A stretch of 64,000 bases of DNA from contig JABFRU010000002.1 in assembly GCA_013140985.1 (NCBI GenBank), positions 62,001-126,000 on the forward strand, written 5' to 3'. A program made the position numbers and the translations under genes. The stretch is from Chitinophagaceae bacterium (GTDB taxonomy: Bacteria; Bacteroidota; Bacteroidia; Chitinophagales; Chitinophagaceae). This document shows positions 7,758-18,124 of this stretch, in pieces (within the stretch, counting starts at the first letter, position 1; each line of letters opens with the position of its first letter). The notes beneath the pieces are model-generated. The model saw nothing but the letters and a program-made list of their open reading frames with translations. It did no database searches and was not told where the DNA came from.

Positions 7758-9647
7758 ATGGAAGGCACTTCATTAAACATAACAGATGACCTTATAAAAA
7801 GGCTAAAGGAAATTATCCCTGCTGCATTTACAGAAGATAAAATCAATGTAGAACAGTTAAGGCAACTTATAGGCGAAGCTGTTAATACAGACACAGAAAG
7901 GTATCAACTCAATTGGGCGGGGAAGAATGAAGCCTACAAAGTTTTACAAGCACCCTCTACGGCTACTTTTATTCCGAATAAAGATTTGTCTATTGATTGG
8001 GATAATACCAAAAACTTATTTATTGAAGGAGAAAACTTAGAGGCATTAAAGGTGCTTCAAAAAAATTATTATGGTAAAGTAAAGGTTATTTCTATTGACC
8101 CTCCATACAACACAGGCTCCGATAGCTTTATATACCCTGATAAATTTTCGGAAACAAAAGAAGAATATTTAAAACGGCTTAGTGATAAGGACGAAGAGGG
8201 CTATATGATGAAAGAGGGCTTATTTAGACCCAACAAAAAAGAAAATGGTCAGTTTCATTCCAATTGGCTTTCTATGATGTTGCCGAGATTATTTATAGCC
8301 CGAAATTTATTAAGAGATGACGGTGTTTTATTTGTTTCAATTGATGATAACGAAGCATATACTTTAAAGCTACTTTTAGATGAAATATTTGGCGAGGAAA
8401 ATTTTGTTGGCAATATCATTTGGAACTCTACCAAGTCAGTAACTAATACTGCTCTTTTATCAGTATCGCATACACACAATTTAGTCTACTTTAAAAATCT
8501 TGAACACCATAAAAAGAACAGATTTGAATTTAGATTGCCTGATACTCCAGACGGGTTTGAAAATCCTGATAATGATTCAAGAGGACCTTGGAAAGCCGAC
8601 CCTTTTCAAGTTGAAGGAGAAAGACCTAATCAATTATATGAAATAAAGAACCCAAAGACAGGGCAAGTTTATAAGCCCAATCCAGGTTGTAGTTGGAAAA
8701 ATGATTTTGATAAATACAAAGAATTGCTTGCCGATAATCGAATTGTATTTGGTACAAGTGGTGAAGCTGGACCGCAACGAAAGAGGTTTTGGACTGAGGC
8801 ACAAGAAAGAGGTAGAGTTTCTAAATCCCTATGGACTGATGTAGATACCACTGCAAATGGCACTTCATACTTAGAAGCCTTAGTAGGTAAAAAGGTTTTC
8901 ACAAATCCTAAACCAGTTGATTTAATAAGAAGATTTATTCAATTGGGTACAAGCAATGACGGGGGTATTGTTTTGGATTTCTTTGGAGGATCTGGCACAA
9001 CAGCGGAAGCAGTTCTACGCCAAAATTTAGAAGACGATAAAAAGAGAAATTTCATTTTTGTTACACTACCAGAACCAATTGATGATTCAACACAAGCGGG
9101 AAAAAATGCGAAGGCATTAAAGTGTGAAACTATTGCGGAGGTTGCAAGAATTAGAATTATAAAAGCTATTGATAAAATCAAATCAGATATAAAAAGTAAA
9201 GGAGACTTATTTAAAACTAAAGACATTTCACAATTTGATTTAGGTTTTAAGCACCTTAGTTGTAAAGAATCGAATTTCAAAATTTGGCGTGGAGATATGG
9301 TCGGTTCAGTTGATGAATTAGTAACTCAATTACGCTTATTTAAAAAACCACAAAAGGACAAGTCAACAGACTTTGATATGGTTTTTGAATTAGTAATTAA
9401 AAATGGATTAGACTTAAATTCTAAGATAGTCGAAACCAAAATAGGCAATACTGTTGTGTACTCAATTAACGATAACAGTTTAATTATAATAACTAAGCCA
9501 ATTAATCAGAGCATTTGTAAGGAAATTAAAAAGCTAAATCCAAAAAGTGTCATCTGCCTTGATTCGATTTTTAATAATGAAGATTGTGTAAAAACAAATA
9601 TTCAATTACAATTTGAGGATTCAGGTATTTCATTTAAAACAATTTAA
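7758..9647 (+). CDS. mod: Type III restriction-modification DNA methyltransferase (Mod)
   Basis: This 629-aa enzyme has the beta-class adenine methyltransferase order of type III Mod proteins: catalytic DPPY at residues 114-117 (SIDPPYNTGSD) comes before the SAM-binding motif DFFGGSGTT at 407-415. The region between them holds the likely target-recognition domain. The N-terminal NLFIEGENLEALKVLQKNYY segment is also typical. It should methylate adenine in a short asymmetric site and provide sequence recognition for the Res subunit encoded at 10502. The gene follows the regulator by 7 nt and precedes a small gene by 2 nt. Both catalytic motifs are intact. The recognition sequence cannot be read from the protein. 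Confidence 0.95.
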   Translation: MEGTSLNITDDLIKRLKEIIPAAFTEDKINVEQLRQLIGEAVNTDTERYQLNWAGKNEAYKVLQAPSTATFIPNKDLSIDWDNTKNLFIEGENLEALKVLQKNYYGKVKVISIDPPYNTGSDSFIYPDKFSETKEEYLKRLSDKDEEGYMMKEGLFRPNKKENGQFHSNWLSMMLPRLFIARNLLRDDGVLFVSIDDNEAYTLKLLLDEIFGEENFVGNIIWNSTKSVTNTALLSVSHTHNLVYFKNLEHHKKNRFEFRLPDTPDGFENPDNDSRGPWKADPFQVEGERPNQLYEIKNPKTGQVYKPNPGCSWKNDFDKYKELLADNRIVFGTSGEAGPQRKRFWTEAQERGRVSKSLWTDVDTTANGTSYLEALVGKKVFTNPKPVDLIRRFIQLGTSNDGGIVLDFFGGSGTTAEAVLRQNLEDDKKRNFIFVTLPEPIDDSTQAGKNAKALKCETIAEVARIRIIKAIDKIKSDIKSKGDLFKTKDISQFDLGFKHLSCKESNFKIWRGDMVGSVDELVTQLRLFKKPQKDKSTDFDMVFELVIKNGLDLNSKIVETKIGNTVVYSINDNSLIIITKPINQSICKEIKKLNPKSVICLDSIFNNEDCVKTNIQLQFEDSGISFKTI

Positions 9648-9649
9648 TA

Positions 9650-10063
9650 ATGGCAAACGAATCTAAGATTATTAGAAAAACAGATGACAGTGCAATGCAT
9701 TTAATATATGACGTTGTAGGTGATAAGGCAAAATTCATATCTGATATTGATAGTTACTACCTACTAAACGGCAAGTATGTATTCTTGGAATTTATTAAAT
9801 GTGCTGTAAAGCCATTTGACTACAATCCAAACCAAAATTGGAATGAAATTCAATTGCACCTTAATAGAGTTTGGGAGTTTGCTTCAAAGGCTGAAGGTTC
9901 ACTTTGGTTAATTTGCTATGATGATTCAAAAGACCAGTTCAATCTATTTAAAGTTGGTTCAATGGATGATACTAAAGCTGAATTTCAAAGTCAACTTAAT
10001 CAGAACATTGATGAATTTAAAAAATGGTTTCAATTACTCAATAGTGAAGTTTTAAAAAAGTAA
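9650..10063 (+). CDS. Small unknown protein between Mod and Res (paralogue A)
   Basis: I do not recognise this 137-aa protein. It is clearly related to the next gene: both share DIDS followed by a strand ending in EF(I/L)(K/R)C, a central Y(D/E)DSxxQF block and a C-terminal DEFKKWF. The pattern of an aspartate, a hydrophobic strand and then a Glu/Lys pair (D32-I-D34 then VFLEFIKC) is reminiscent of small PD-(D/E)XK nuclease folds, but the spacing of the lysine is not canonical and the call is speculative. It starts 2 nt after mod and ends 3 nt before paralogue B, so it is part of the restriction operon. It might be an accessory or modulator of the type III enzyme. Confidence 0.8.
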   Translation: MANESKIIRKTDDSAMHLIYDVVGDKAKFISDIDSYYLLNGKYVFLEFIKCAVKPFDYNPNQNWNEIQLHLNRVWEFASKAEGSLWLICYDDSKDQFNLFKVGSMDDTKAEFQSQLNQNIDEFKKWFQLLNSEVLKK

Positions 10064-10066
10064 AAA

Positions 10067-10495
10067 ATGGAAGAATTAAATAAACCCCAATTTGATGACG
10101 AAGTAAAGGCGTTAATAATTGAAGCCTTAGCAGGTAACAAAACTGGGGGCGGTGATATAGATAGTTTATTCCGCTTGAAAGAAGGTTTTGTAGTTATTGA
10201 ATTTTTGAGGTGTGTAAGTGTTCCCCCATTTACAAGTCATCCAAATTTCTATTGGGACTATAATAACCTTGACAAACGTGGCAATAAATTTAAGTTTATT
10301 ACCCTATGGAATGTTGCTCAAAAAACTAAAAGCAAACTCTTTCTTGTGAATTATGAAGATAGTAGGGTTCAGTTTAAAATCATAGAAGTAAAAGGGTTAA
10401 GCGACTCAAAAAAGATTTACGAGGAAGTTGTTACAAAAATGAATTTCGATGAATTTAAAAAGTGGTTCAATGACCTTGTAGATAAATCATATTAA
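10067..10495 (+). CDS. Small unknown protein between Mod and Res (paralogue B)
   Basis: This 142-aa protein is a divergent tandem duplicate of the preceding gene. Shared blocks are GDIDSLFRL followed by FVVIEFLRC, NYEDSRVQF and FDEFKKWFN. The position equivalent to the lysine of paralogue A is arginine here, so if the fold were a nuclease, this copy would look degenerate. It lies 3 nt after paralogue A and 6 nt before res. No signal peptide, membrane segment or known domain is visible. Two retained copies in the same operon suggest a heterodimer or complementary roles. Function unknown. Confidence 0.8.
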   Translation: MEELNKPQFDDEVKALIIEALAGNKTGGGDIDSLFRLKEGFVVIEFLRCVSVPPFTSHPNFYWDYNNLDKRGNKFKFITLWNVAQKTKSKLFLVNYEDSRVQFKIIEVKGLSDSKKIYEEVVTKMNFDEFKKWFNDLVDKSY

Positions 10496-10501
10496 GTACT
10501 T

Positions 10502-13264
10502 ATGAAATTACAATTCGATAAAAACCAAGCCTATCAGCTTGATGCCATACAATCAATAGTTGATTTATTTGAAGGGCAAACTTTGAATAATTCAGACTTT
10601 GAATTTTCTTTTTCTGATAATGGAAAAGGCAGTTTGCAATTTACCGAAACAGGTGTTGCAAATAATCTTGTTTTAACCGAAGAAGAACTATTGGTAAATC
10701 TTAATAAAACTCAAACTACAAACCAACTTAGAGCAGATGAAATTTCAGCAGGTATAGAAAAATTATGGTACAATGATGATGCTGATATAAAAGGTATTGT
10801 TGAAGGTAAAACAGTAGTTGCCAATTTTCCTAACTACTCAATAGAAATGGAAACAGGTACAGGTAAAACGTATGTTTACCTCCGTACCATTTACCAATTA
10901 AACAAAGTTTATGGTTTCAAAAAGTTTGTAATAGTAGTGCCTTCTGTTGCTATTCGTGAAGGTGTTTTAAAAAGCCTTCAAATCACATTCGACCACTTAC
11001 AGGAAATTTACGAAAACCAACCAGCCGAATACAAGGTTTACGATTCAGGCAGGTTAACCGAATTGGGCAATTTTGCTAAAAGCAATGCCATACAAATTTT
11101 GGTTATCAATATTGATTCATTCACAAAAGATGCCAACGTAATTAACCAGGTCAGAGAATCAGGAGTAAAGCCAATTGAATACATACAAAAGAGCAATCCC
11201 ATTGTAATCATTGACGAACCCCAAAATATGGAAACGGATATTCGTAAAAAAGCAATTACCAATCTCAATCCATTATTCACACTTCGTTATTCAGCTACAC
11301 ACAAAAACCTTTACAATCTTGTTTACAAATTAGACCCGGTAAAGGCTTATGATTTAGGCTTAGTAAAACAAATAGAAGTTGATTCGGTAATTGCCAAAAA
11401 TGATAGTTCAGGAGCTTTTATAAGTGTAGATAGTTTCAAAGTAGCCAAGCAATCTATTACAGCCAAACTTTCCATTTTCGTAAACGAAAACGGAGGTGTA
11501 GCAAAAAAACAAGTTACCGCCAAAATTGGTGATGATTTGCATAAACTCTCTAAGGGTTGGGATATTTACAAAGAAGGGTATGTTATCAATGAATTAGATG
11601 CTGATAATGGCTTCATTGAATTTTCGAGTGGTAAAATAGTTTACAAAGGGCAAGCAGTTGGAGGTTTAACAGACCAGATATTAAAAGAAATGGTTGATGC
11701 CACAGTTGAGAATCACTTTAAGAAAGAAAAGGAATTAAGAAGCAAAGGCATTAAAGTCTTATCAATCTTCTTTATTGATAGAGTTGCCAATTATCGCAGT
11801 TATGATGAACAGAGCAATGCCAGTAAAGGAAAGTTTGCAGTTTGGTTTGAAGAAAGTTTTACTAAGTGGCAAAATATGCCTGCTTACAGAGGTTTGTTTT
11901 CATACACAGCCGAAGAAGTTCACAACGGCTATTTTAGCCAAGATAAAGGCAAATTGAAAGATACTAAGGAAGGTAAGTCAACCAAAGCAGATGATGAAAC
12001 CTTTAAGCTAATAATGCAGGATAAAGAAAGGTTATTAGATACTGCTACACCACTTCGTTTTATTTTCAGCCATTCGGCACTTCGTGAAGGTTGGGATAAC
12101 CCAAATGTATTTCAAATATGCACCCTCAACGAAACCAAATCTGATATTAAGAAAAGGCAGGAAATAGGCAGAGGGCTTCGCCTCTGCGTTGACCAAACAG
12201 GAGCAAGAAATTTAGACAGGGCAGTGAACCGCCTTACAGTAATTGCAAATGAAGCCTATGATAGTTTTTCAAAAGCATTGCAGAAAGAGATTGAAGAAGA
12301 TTGCGGAGTGAAGTTTGAAGGGCGTATTAAAAATGCAAGACTAAGGGAAAAAGTTAAGCTAAAAGATAAGTGGTTAGATGATGCTTTATTTAAAGAGTTG
12401 TGGGATAAAATCAAACACAAAACCGAGTACAAGGTAGATTACAACACAAGCCAGTTAGTGGCCAATTGTGCAGCAGCATTGCAAGCAATGCCTACAATTG
12501 AAAAGCCAGTCATTTACAGAGAAAAGAATATTGCAAAATTCATAAGAGATGCAAAAGGCAATTTGATTGAATTAGGCGGAGAACAAAAAGGCAGTAAAGA
12601 AAGAATTGTAAAGGATGCCAATTATGAAATCCCCGATTTTGTGGCTTACATACAATCCAAAACTGAACTAACAAGAGATACCATTACTCAAATTGTATTG
12701 CAGAGTAATAGGTTAGTTGAAATTTTCAACAACCCTCAATTATTTATGGATACGGTTGTTCGTATTATCAAGTATGAATTTGACCGCATCAAAATAAATG
12801 GCATCCAGTACGAAAAAATTGCAGGGCAGGTTTATGAAATGAAATTGTTTGAAGCAGCCGAAATAGAACAGTATTTAGAAAACCTTATTGCAGTAAAAAA
12901 GCAACATAAAACATTATACAACTTCATTGCCATTGATTCACTCAGCACACCCGAAAAGAAGTTTGCCGAAGATTGCGATTCAAGGGATGATATTCTGTTT
13001 TATGTAAAGCTGCCAAAAACATTCCAAATTAAAACCCCAATAGGTCCATATAATCCCGATTGGGCTTTAATAAAAAAAGAAGAAGGCGAAGAAACCAAAA
13101 TCTATTTTGTTGCTGAAACCAAAGACCCGAAAGCAGCAAAGGATAAAACACTTTTAAGAGATAGTGAAAGAATGAAAATTGCTTGTGCTGAAAAGCATTT
13201 TGAAGTAATCGAAAATGTGCATTATCAAGTAGTAGGTTCAGTAAGCGATTTAAAAATTTCATAA
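10502..13264 (+). CDS. res: Type III restriction endonuclease subunit (Res)
   Basis: This 920-aa protein has an SF2 helicase core and a C-terminal nuclease. Walker A ETGTGKT is at 117-123 and the DEAH-box equivalent DEPQ is at 238-241. The motif VI segment KKRQEIGRGLRLC follows HSALREGWDNPNVF. Near the end, NPDW (851-854) and AETK (871-874) make up a PD-(D/E)XK active site with D853, E872 and K874. In type III systems Res translocates or slides after Mod recognises two inverted sites and cuts at a distance. All visible catalytic residues are present, so the enzyme is probably active. Length fits the family. It is separated from mod by the two small paralogues, an unusual insertion. Confidence 0.95.
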   Translation: MKLQFDKNQAYQLDAIQSIVDLFEGQTLNNSDFEFSFSDNGKGSLQFTETGVANNLVLTEEELLVNLNKTQTTNQLRADEISAGIEKLWYNDDADIKGIVEGKTVVANFPNYSIEMETGTGKTYVYLRTIYQLNKVYGFKKFVIVVPSVAIREGVLKSLQITFDHLQEIYENQPAEYKVYDSGRLTELGNFAKSNAIQILVINIDSFTKDANVINQVRESGVKPIEYIQKSNPIVIIDEPQNMETDIRKKAITNLNPLFTLRYSATHKNLYNLVYKLDPVKAYDLGLVKQIEVDSVIAKNDSSGAFISVDSFKVAKQSITAKLSIFVNENGGVAKKQVTAKIGDDLHKLSKGWDIYKEGYVINELDADNGFIEFSSGKIVYKGQAVGGLTDQILKEMVDATVENHFKKEKELRSKGIKVLSIFFIDRVANYRSYDEQSNASKGKFAVWFEESFTKWQNMPAYRGLFSYTAEEVHNGYFSQDKGKLKDTKEGKSTKADDETFKLIMQDKERLLDTATPLRFIFSHSALREGWDNPNVFQICTLNETKSDIKKRQEIGRGLRLCVDQTGARNLDRAVNRLTVIANEAYDSFSKALQKEIEEDCGVKFEGRIKNARLREKVKLKDKWLDDALFKELWDKIKHKTEYKVDYNTSQLVANCAAALQAMPTIEKPVIYREKNIAKFIRDAKGNLIELGGEQKGSKERIVKDANYEIPDFVAYIQSKTELTRDTITQIVLQSNRLVEIFNNPQLFMDTVVRIIKYEFDRIKINGIQYEKIAGQVYEMKLFEAAEIEQYLENLIAVKKQHKTLYNFIAIDSLSTPEKKFAEDCDSRDDILFYVKLPKTFQIKTPIGPYNPDWALIKKEEGEETKIYFVAETKDPKAAKDKTLLRDSERMKIACAEKHFEVIENVHYQVVGSVSDLKIS

Positions 13265-13289
13265 CCACAATTGAACACCATTTTCAAAT

Positions 13290-16200
13290 ATGTCAGCAGA
13301 AGCACAATTTTTACAAACCCTACAAAAAACAAAACAGCAAGACGTTGAAGTTTTGCTGAAAAAAGCATATCGTGGTATTTGGGAAACAGCTATAAAGAAG
13401 TATTCCGATAGTGCCCATTTCGTTTATGAATTGTTGCAAAATGCTGATGATACGAAAGCTACTTGGGTTGAATTTGATATTGAAGAAAATGGTTTATGGT
13501 TCAAGCACAATGGTTCAGTTAGATTTACAATTTCTGATCCGGCAAATGAAGATGATGATTCAGAGAAAGGTACTTTAGGGCATATTAACGCCATTACCTC
13601 CATTGGTAATTCTACCAAAATTGATGAACAGAAAATAGGAAAGTTTGGTATTGGTTTCAAGGCTGTATTTGCATACAGTGCCACACCCCATATTTACGAT
13701 GACAACTTTAATTTTAAGTTAGAAAACTACATTGTTCCCAATGCAATAGACAACAGCAATCCAAGACGTAAAAAGGGAGAAACCCTATTTTACTTTCCCT
13801 TCAACCTTAATACAAAATCGAAAGAAGAAGCATATACAGAAATTGAAGAAAAGTTGGAATCATTATTTCAGCCAATTCTTTTTTTGTCAAACATTCAAAA
13901 AGTAAAGTGGGTATCTACTGCAAAAAATGGTGAGTATTCAAAGCGTACAATCAAAACCAAAACATTTGATAAAGTTGAAGCATCATTAGTTGAGGTTGTA
14001 AATACTGAAAACGGTAAAGCAAAAAAAGAACGCCTTTGGCTTTTCTCTCAAAACATTATTCACTCAACTTTAAAATCAAAACACAAATTAGCCGTTGGCT
14101 TTTTTGTGTTAGATAACAACACTTTAGAAACTGGTTTTAACTACGAAGCATTTTGTTTTTTCCCTACTAAAGAAGATACCAAATTAGGTTTCATTATTCA
14201 AGCTCCATTTTTATTAACAGACAGCAGAGAAGGAATTAAGGCAGGTGATAGTTGGAATGTAGCAATAATGCAATTAACAGCAGAGTTGGCAGCCAGTGCA
14301 ATTGTGCTTTTAAAGCAGTTGGGTGTAGATGAAAAGACAAATTTTATAACCGATAGTATTTTAGACTTAATACCATACAAGGAGGCAGACTTTGGTGATA
14401 TTGCTAATAAAGCAAAGATTTCATTCAAGCCATTTTACAATACCATTTTACAAAAGTTCAAAACAGAGCAACTATTGCCTGGGACAAATGGCAAGTATTA
14501 TAAAACACAAAAGGCTTATTGGGCATCCGACCCCGAATTAGCAGAACTGTTTTCAGACGAGCAAATTAGTTTACTAATGGAAAATCCCGATTCAGGTTGG
14601 GTATTCACCACTAAAGGACAAAAACAACTTAACCAAGCAAACAAGCAATTAGAAACCTACATAAGTTCAATTGTCAATGATAATCTTGACCCTAAAAAGC
14701 TATTAAGGCGTATTACAGCCACTTTCATAGAGAAACAGACCGATGAATGGCTATTGAAGTTTTACGCCTATTTAGGAGGCCGTAAATCATTGTGGGATGA
14801 CAAAGACAAGTTGGCCGTAAAGAAACCAATTTTATTAAATCAAGACCGCAAAGCAGTAGTGCCATTTAATGATTCACTAACTGCACCCAATATTTTTATT
14901 CCAACTGATAGAACTACAAGCTACGATACAATCTATAAACCATTTATTGAGGACGTTGAGGCATTAGAGTTTTTCAAAGGCTTAGGCTTGGGTAAACCCG
15001 ATTTAAAGGCAGAAATATTCAAAACAATTATACCACAGTATGAAGGTGACTTTGATTACAACGACAATGATTTAAACCTAAGACATTTCGATTCTTTTTT
15101 ATCCTATTACGAAAATTGTCCATTATCCTTTCAAGGCGAATACATAGACCATTTGCGTAAAATCACTTTCATTGCAACAACAAATAACTCAAAGCCCGAA
15201 ACAAGGTTTTTTGCAAGACCCCAAGAAATATACTTTAATGATGAAAAGTTAGCAGAATATTTTTCACATTGCCCAGACGTTTATTTGTTGGAAGATGATT
15301 ACTATGTTGATTATTTGACCAGTAATAAAAAAGATAAATTCATTTCGTTTCTACAGGCTTTGGGTGTATCGTCTAAACCAAAGTTATTAGAGGTACAGCC
15401 CGAAGTAACGACAGAAGCAAAAGAACAATTTGGTTTAGACCATTACGAAATTTCTTTATCCTATCCACGTTCCCAATACATTTATGATAAGCAGTTGCAA
15501 GGATTAGAAGAAGCAGTAAACAATGTTTCTCTGAACCTATCTGTTATTATTTGGGATTATTTGCTTTACCACTTTCAAGGCAGAAGCATTGCTAACGCAA
15601 ATGCTCAGTTCTTAGGTACTTTCAGATTCATAGCCAAAGGCTATTCATCCAGTCGTTCAGCTTCTTTTGAATCTACGTTTGCATCAATCTTAAAAAATGA
15701 TTGTTGGTTATTTGACAATGCAGGCATTGCAAAGCCAACAAGTGAGCTTTCAAGAGAAACACTAAATGAAGCATACAATACAGAAGATATGTATGCAAGT
15801 GTTTTATTGGAGTTTTTGGGTATTGAAAATCCAGATGCAGACTTAGAATTATCTGATGAACAAAAGGCAGCTTTAAATCTTGGTAGGAAATTAATTGACG
15901 AGGGTATTACACAAGATGAACTAACCGAGTTTATCAATATGATTGCAGCCCGTAAAAGAGCAGCAGCAAATTCTAAGAAAGAAGATGATCCTACAGACGT
16001 TACAGTAGAGGATGAAGAAATAGATGAAATGATTGCCAAATTAAAAAAGGGCATTAAAAAGAAAAGAGAAACAGAAGCAAAAAAAGACCCAAAACAAGAA
16101 GAATTACCATTGCCTGAAACTGTTGAACCAGTTGCAGACCAAGACGATTTTTCTAAACCTTCAGTAGATTATCAAAAGAAGATTGCAAAGCTAAAATTAG

Positions 16201-18110
16201 AGGCAGAAGCAGCTATTGAAGACCTAACAAGAATTGAGAAACTGAATGAAATTATTGATACCTCAGAGAAATATTCATTTGCTTGGTTCAAGGCATTATT
16301 AGAATTAGAATATTTGAGTAGTTCAGAAAGCAACTCACAAGGCAAGCAAATTTCAATTCAGTTTGCAGCAGTAGAAAAAGAGCCAGGAACAGAGAGAACC
16401 TTAATACTAAAGCATCCAAACCGATATATTCCACAATCAATTGAAGATATTGGCGATTTGCAAATTAGGCTATATCAAGGTGATGAAACAAAATCAGTAA
16501 CCGTAGAAGTTGTTAGTGTCAAGGAATATACTTTAAGAGCCAAACTTAAAAAGTCAGTTGATTTAACCGACATAAATTTAGAAAAGGTTACAAGGGTTGT
16601 TATTGACATTAAAAACCCTGTATTTATTTTAGAGGAATTGCGTAAAGCATTTTACCAGTTACCTTTTGAAGATGAATATAATTTGCAGCAGAATCTAACA
16701 GAAAAAATCAGGTTCATTTTTGGTCCTCCCGGAACAGGTAAAACAACCTACTTAGCTGCCGATGAAATAATCCCTTTAATGCAACGAGAAGAAGAGTTGA
16801 AGGTATTAGTATTGACACCAACAAATAAGTCAGCAGACGTACTAACAAAGCGTATTATAGAGAAAATGGGTGATGATGAAACCTATTACCGTTGGTTACT
16901 TCGTTTTGGTACTACAGCAGATGAAGCATTAGAAAACAGTTCGTTAGTGGTAGATAAAACCTTTGATATAAGGACAAAGCCACGTAATACAACAATTGCA
17001 ACAATTGCAAGGTTTGCATACGACTATTTTCAACCAGACATACAAGATGAAAGATTACACCTTAAATTTTTGGAATGGGACTATATAATTATTGACGAGG
17101 CTTCAATGGTTAATTTGGCAAGTATTGCTTATGTGCTATTCCAAAAGAAGGATTCAAACTTTATTGTTGCTGGAGACCCTTTTCAAATACAGCCAATTAC
17201 CCAAATTGAACAATGGAAAGACCATAATATTTACACAATGGTTCAGTTAGATAAATTCATTGAACCAGTAACAGTTCCTCACCAGTTTGAAATTGTAAAT
17301 CTGCAAAAGCAATACCGCAGTATTCCTACAATTGGTAATGTGTTTAGTCATTTCACATACAATGGTATTTTAGAGCATCACAGAACACTTGACCAACAGA
17401 AACCACTAAATATAAAAGGTCTTGATTTCAAAGACATTAATATTATCAAGTTTCCAGTTTCCAAATTTGAAAGCATTTACAAGCCAAATACACTCAACAA
17501 ATCAAACTACCAAGTTTACTCAGCTTTGTTTACAGTGGAGTTTGTAAATAACTTATCTATTCAAATAGCGAAAACACACAAAGACAAATTCCGCATTGGT
17601 GTAATTTGTCCATACAAAGCACAAGCTACTTTGATTGAAAAATTATTAGCACAGCAGCACATTGATAATGATAAAACAGAAATTCAAATTGGTACTATAC
17701 ACGGTTTTCAGGGCGATGAATGTGATATAATAGTTGCAATATTTAATCCTCCTTTTTCAATAAGCAAGTCGCCAAATATGTTTTTGAATAAACAGAATAT
17801 TTTGAATGTTTCTATCAGCAGAGCAAGAGATTATTTGTTTATGATAATGCCTGATGATAGAACACAAGACGTTGAAAACCTTTATAAGATTAAAAAAATC
17901 GAAAGGCTTATTCACAAACATTCAGTTGATAGACTTTCAGTTTATGAAGCGGAGGTAATAGAGGAAAAAATGTTTGGCAGTAAAACCTTTGTCTATGATA
18001 ATTCATTTGCAACTTCTCACCAATCAGTAAATGTGTATTCAAAACCCGAAAAGAAGTATGAAGTACGTTGTGAAGAAATTGCTGTAGACATTCAAATAAA
18101 AAACAATTAA
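13290..18110 (+). CDS. Sacsin/HSP90-like ATPase fused to an SF1 DNA/RNA helicase
   Basis: This 1606-aa protein has two enzymatic ends. Residues about 20-320 form a GHKL ATPase of the sacsin/HSP90 type: the N-box YELLQNADD (47-54) and the glycine motif KFGIGFKAVF (about 117-126). A long unrecognised middle follows, with an acidic and lysine-rich coiled-coil-like stretch around residues 870-1000. Residues about 1120-1560 are a superfamily 1 helicase of the Upf1/Dna2-like group: FGPPGTGKTT (Walker A, 1144-1153), DEAS (1269-1272), VAGDPFQIQPI, KQYRSIPTIG, GTIHGFQGDECD and NVSISRARDYL. GHKL domains act as ATP-gated clamps or switches, and the helicase would unwind or translocate on nucleic acid. 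It follows res by 25 nt and precedes the Argonaute by 14 nt. The fusion is unusual, and its function is inferred as a defence effector or loader. Confidence 0.92.
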   Translation: MSAEAQFLQTLQKTKQQDVEVLLKKAYRGIWETAIKKYSDSAHFVYELLQNADDTKATWVEFDIEENGLWFKHNGSVRFTISDPANEDDDSEKGTLGHINAITSIGNSTKIDEQKIGKFGIGFKAVFAYSATPHIYDDNFNFKLENYIVPNAIDNSNPRRKKGETLFYFPFNLNTKSKEEAYTEIEEKLESLFQPILFLSNIQKVKWVSTAKNGEYSKRTIKTKTFDKVEASLVEVVNTENGKAKKERLWLFSQNIIHSTLKSKHKLAVGFFVLDNNTLETGFNYEAFCFFPTKEDTKLGFIIQAPFLLTDSREGIKAGDSWNVAIMQLTAELAASAIVLLKQLGVDEKTNFITDSILDLIPYKEADFGDIANKAKISFKPFYNTILQKFKTEQLLPGTNGKYYKTQKAYWASDPELAELFSDEQISLLMENPDSGWVFTTKGQKQLNQANKQLETYISSIVNDNLDPKKLLRRITATFIEKQTDEWLLKFYAYLGGRKSLWDDKDKLAVKKPILLNQDRKAVVPFNDSLTAPNIFIPTDRTTSYDTIYKPFIEDVEALEFFKGLGLGKPDLKAEIFKTIIPQYEGDFDYNDNDLNLRHFDSFLSYYENCPLSFQGEYIDHLRKITFIATTNNSKPETRFFARPQEIYFNDEKLAEYFSHCPDVYLLEDDYYVDYLTSNKKDKFISFLQALGVSSKPKLLEVQPEVTTEAKEQFGLDHYEISLSYPRSQYIYDKQLQGLEEAVNNVSLNLSVIIWDYLLYHFQGRSIANANAQFLGTFRFIAKGYSSSRSASFESTFASILKNDCWLFDNAGIAKPTSELSRETLNEAYNTEDMYASVLLEFLGIENPDADLELSDEQKAALNLGRKLIDEGITQDELTEFINMIAARKRAAANSKKEDDPTDVTVEDEEIDEMIAKLKKGIKKKRETEAKKDPKQEELPLPETVEPVADQDDFSKPSVDYQKKIAKLKLEAEAAIEDLTRIEKLNEIIDTSEKYSFAWFKALLELEYLSSSESNSQGKQISIQFAAVEKEPGTERTLILKHPNRYIPQSIEDIGDLQIRLYQGDETKSVTVEVVSVKEYTLRAKLKKSVDLTDINLEKVTRVVIDIKNPVFILEELRKAFYQLPFEDEYNLQQNLTEKIRFIFGPPGTGKTTYLAADEIIPLMQREEELKVLVLTPTNKSADVLTKRIIEKMGDDETYYRWLLRFGTTADEALENSSLVVDKTFDIRTKPRNTTIATIARFAYDYFQPDIQDERLHLKFLEWDYIIIDEASMVNLASIAYVLFQKKDSNFIVAGDPFQIQPITQIEQWKDHNIYTMVQLDKFIEPVTVPHQFEIVNLQKQYRSIPTIGNVFSHFTYNGILEHHRTLDQQKPLNIKGLDFKDINIIKFPVSKFESIYKPNTLNKSNYQVYSALFTVEFVNNLSIQIAKTHKDKFRIGVICPYKAQATLIEKLLAQQHIDNDKTEIQIGTIHGFQGDECDIIVAIFNPPFSISKSPNMFLNKQNILNVSISRARDYLFMIMPDDRTQDVENLYKIKKIERLIHKHSVDRLSVYEAEVIEEKMFGSKTFVYDNSFATSHQSVNVYSKPEKKYEVRCEEIAVDIQIKNN

Positions 18111-18124
18111 AAAGATAATATAAG

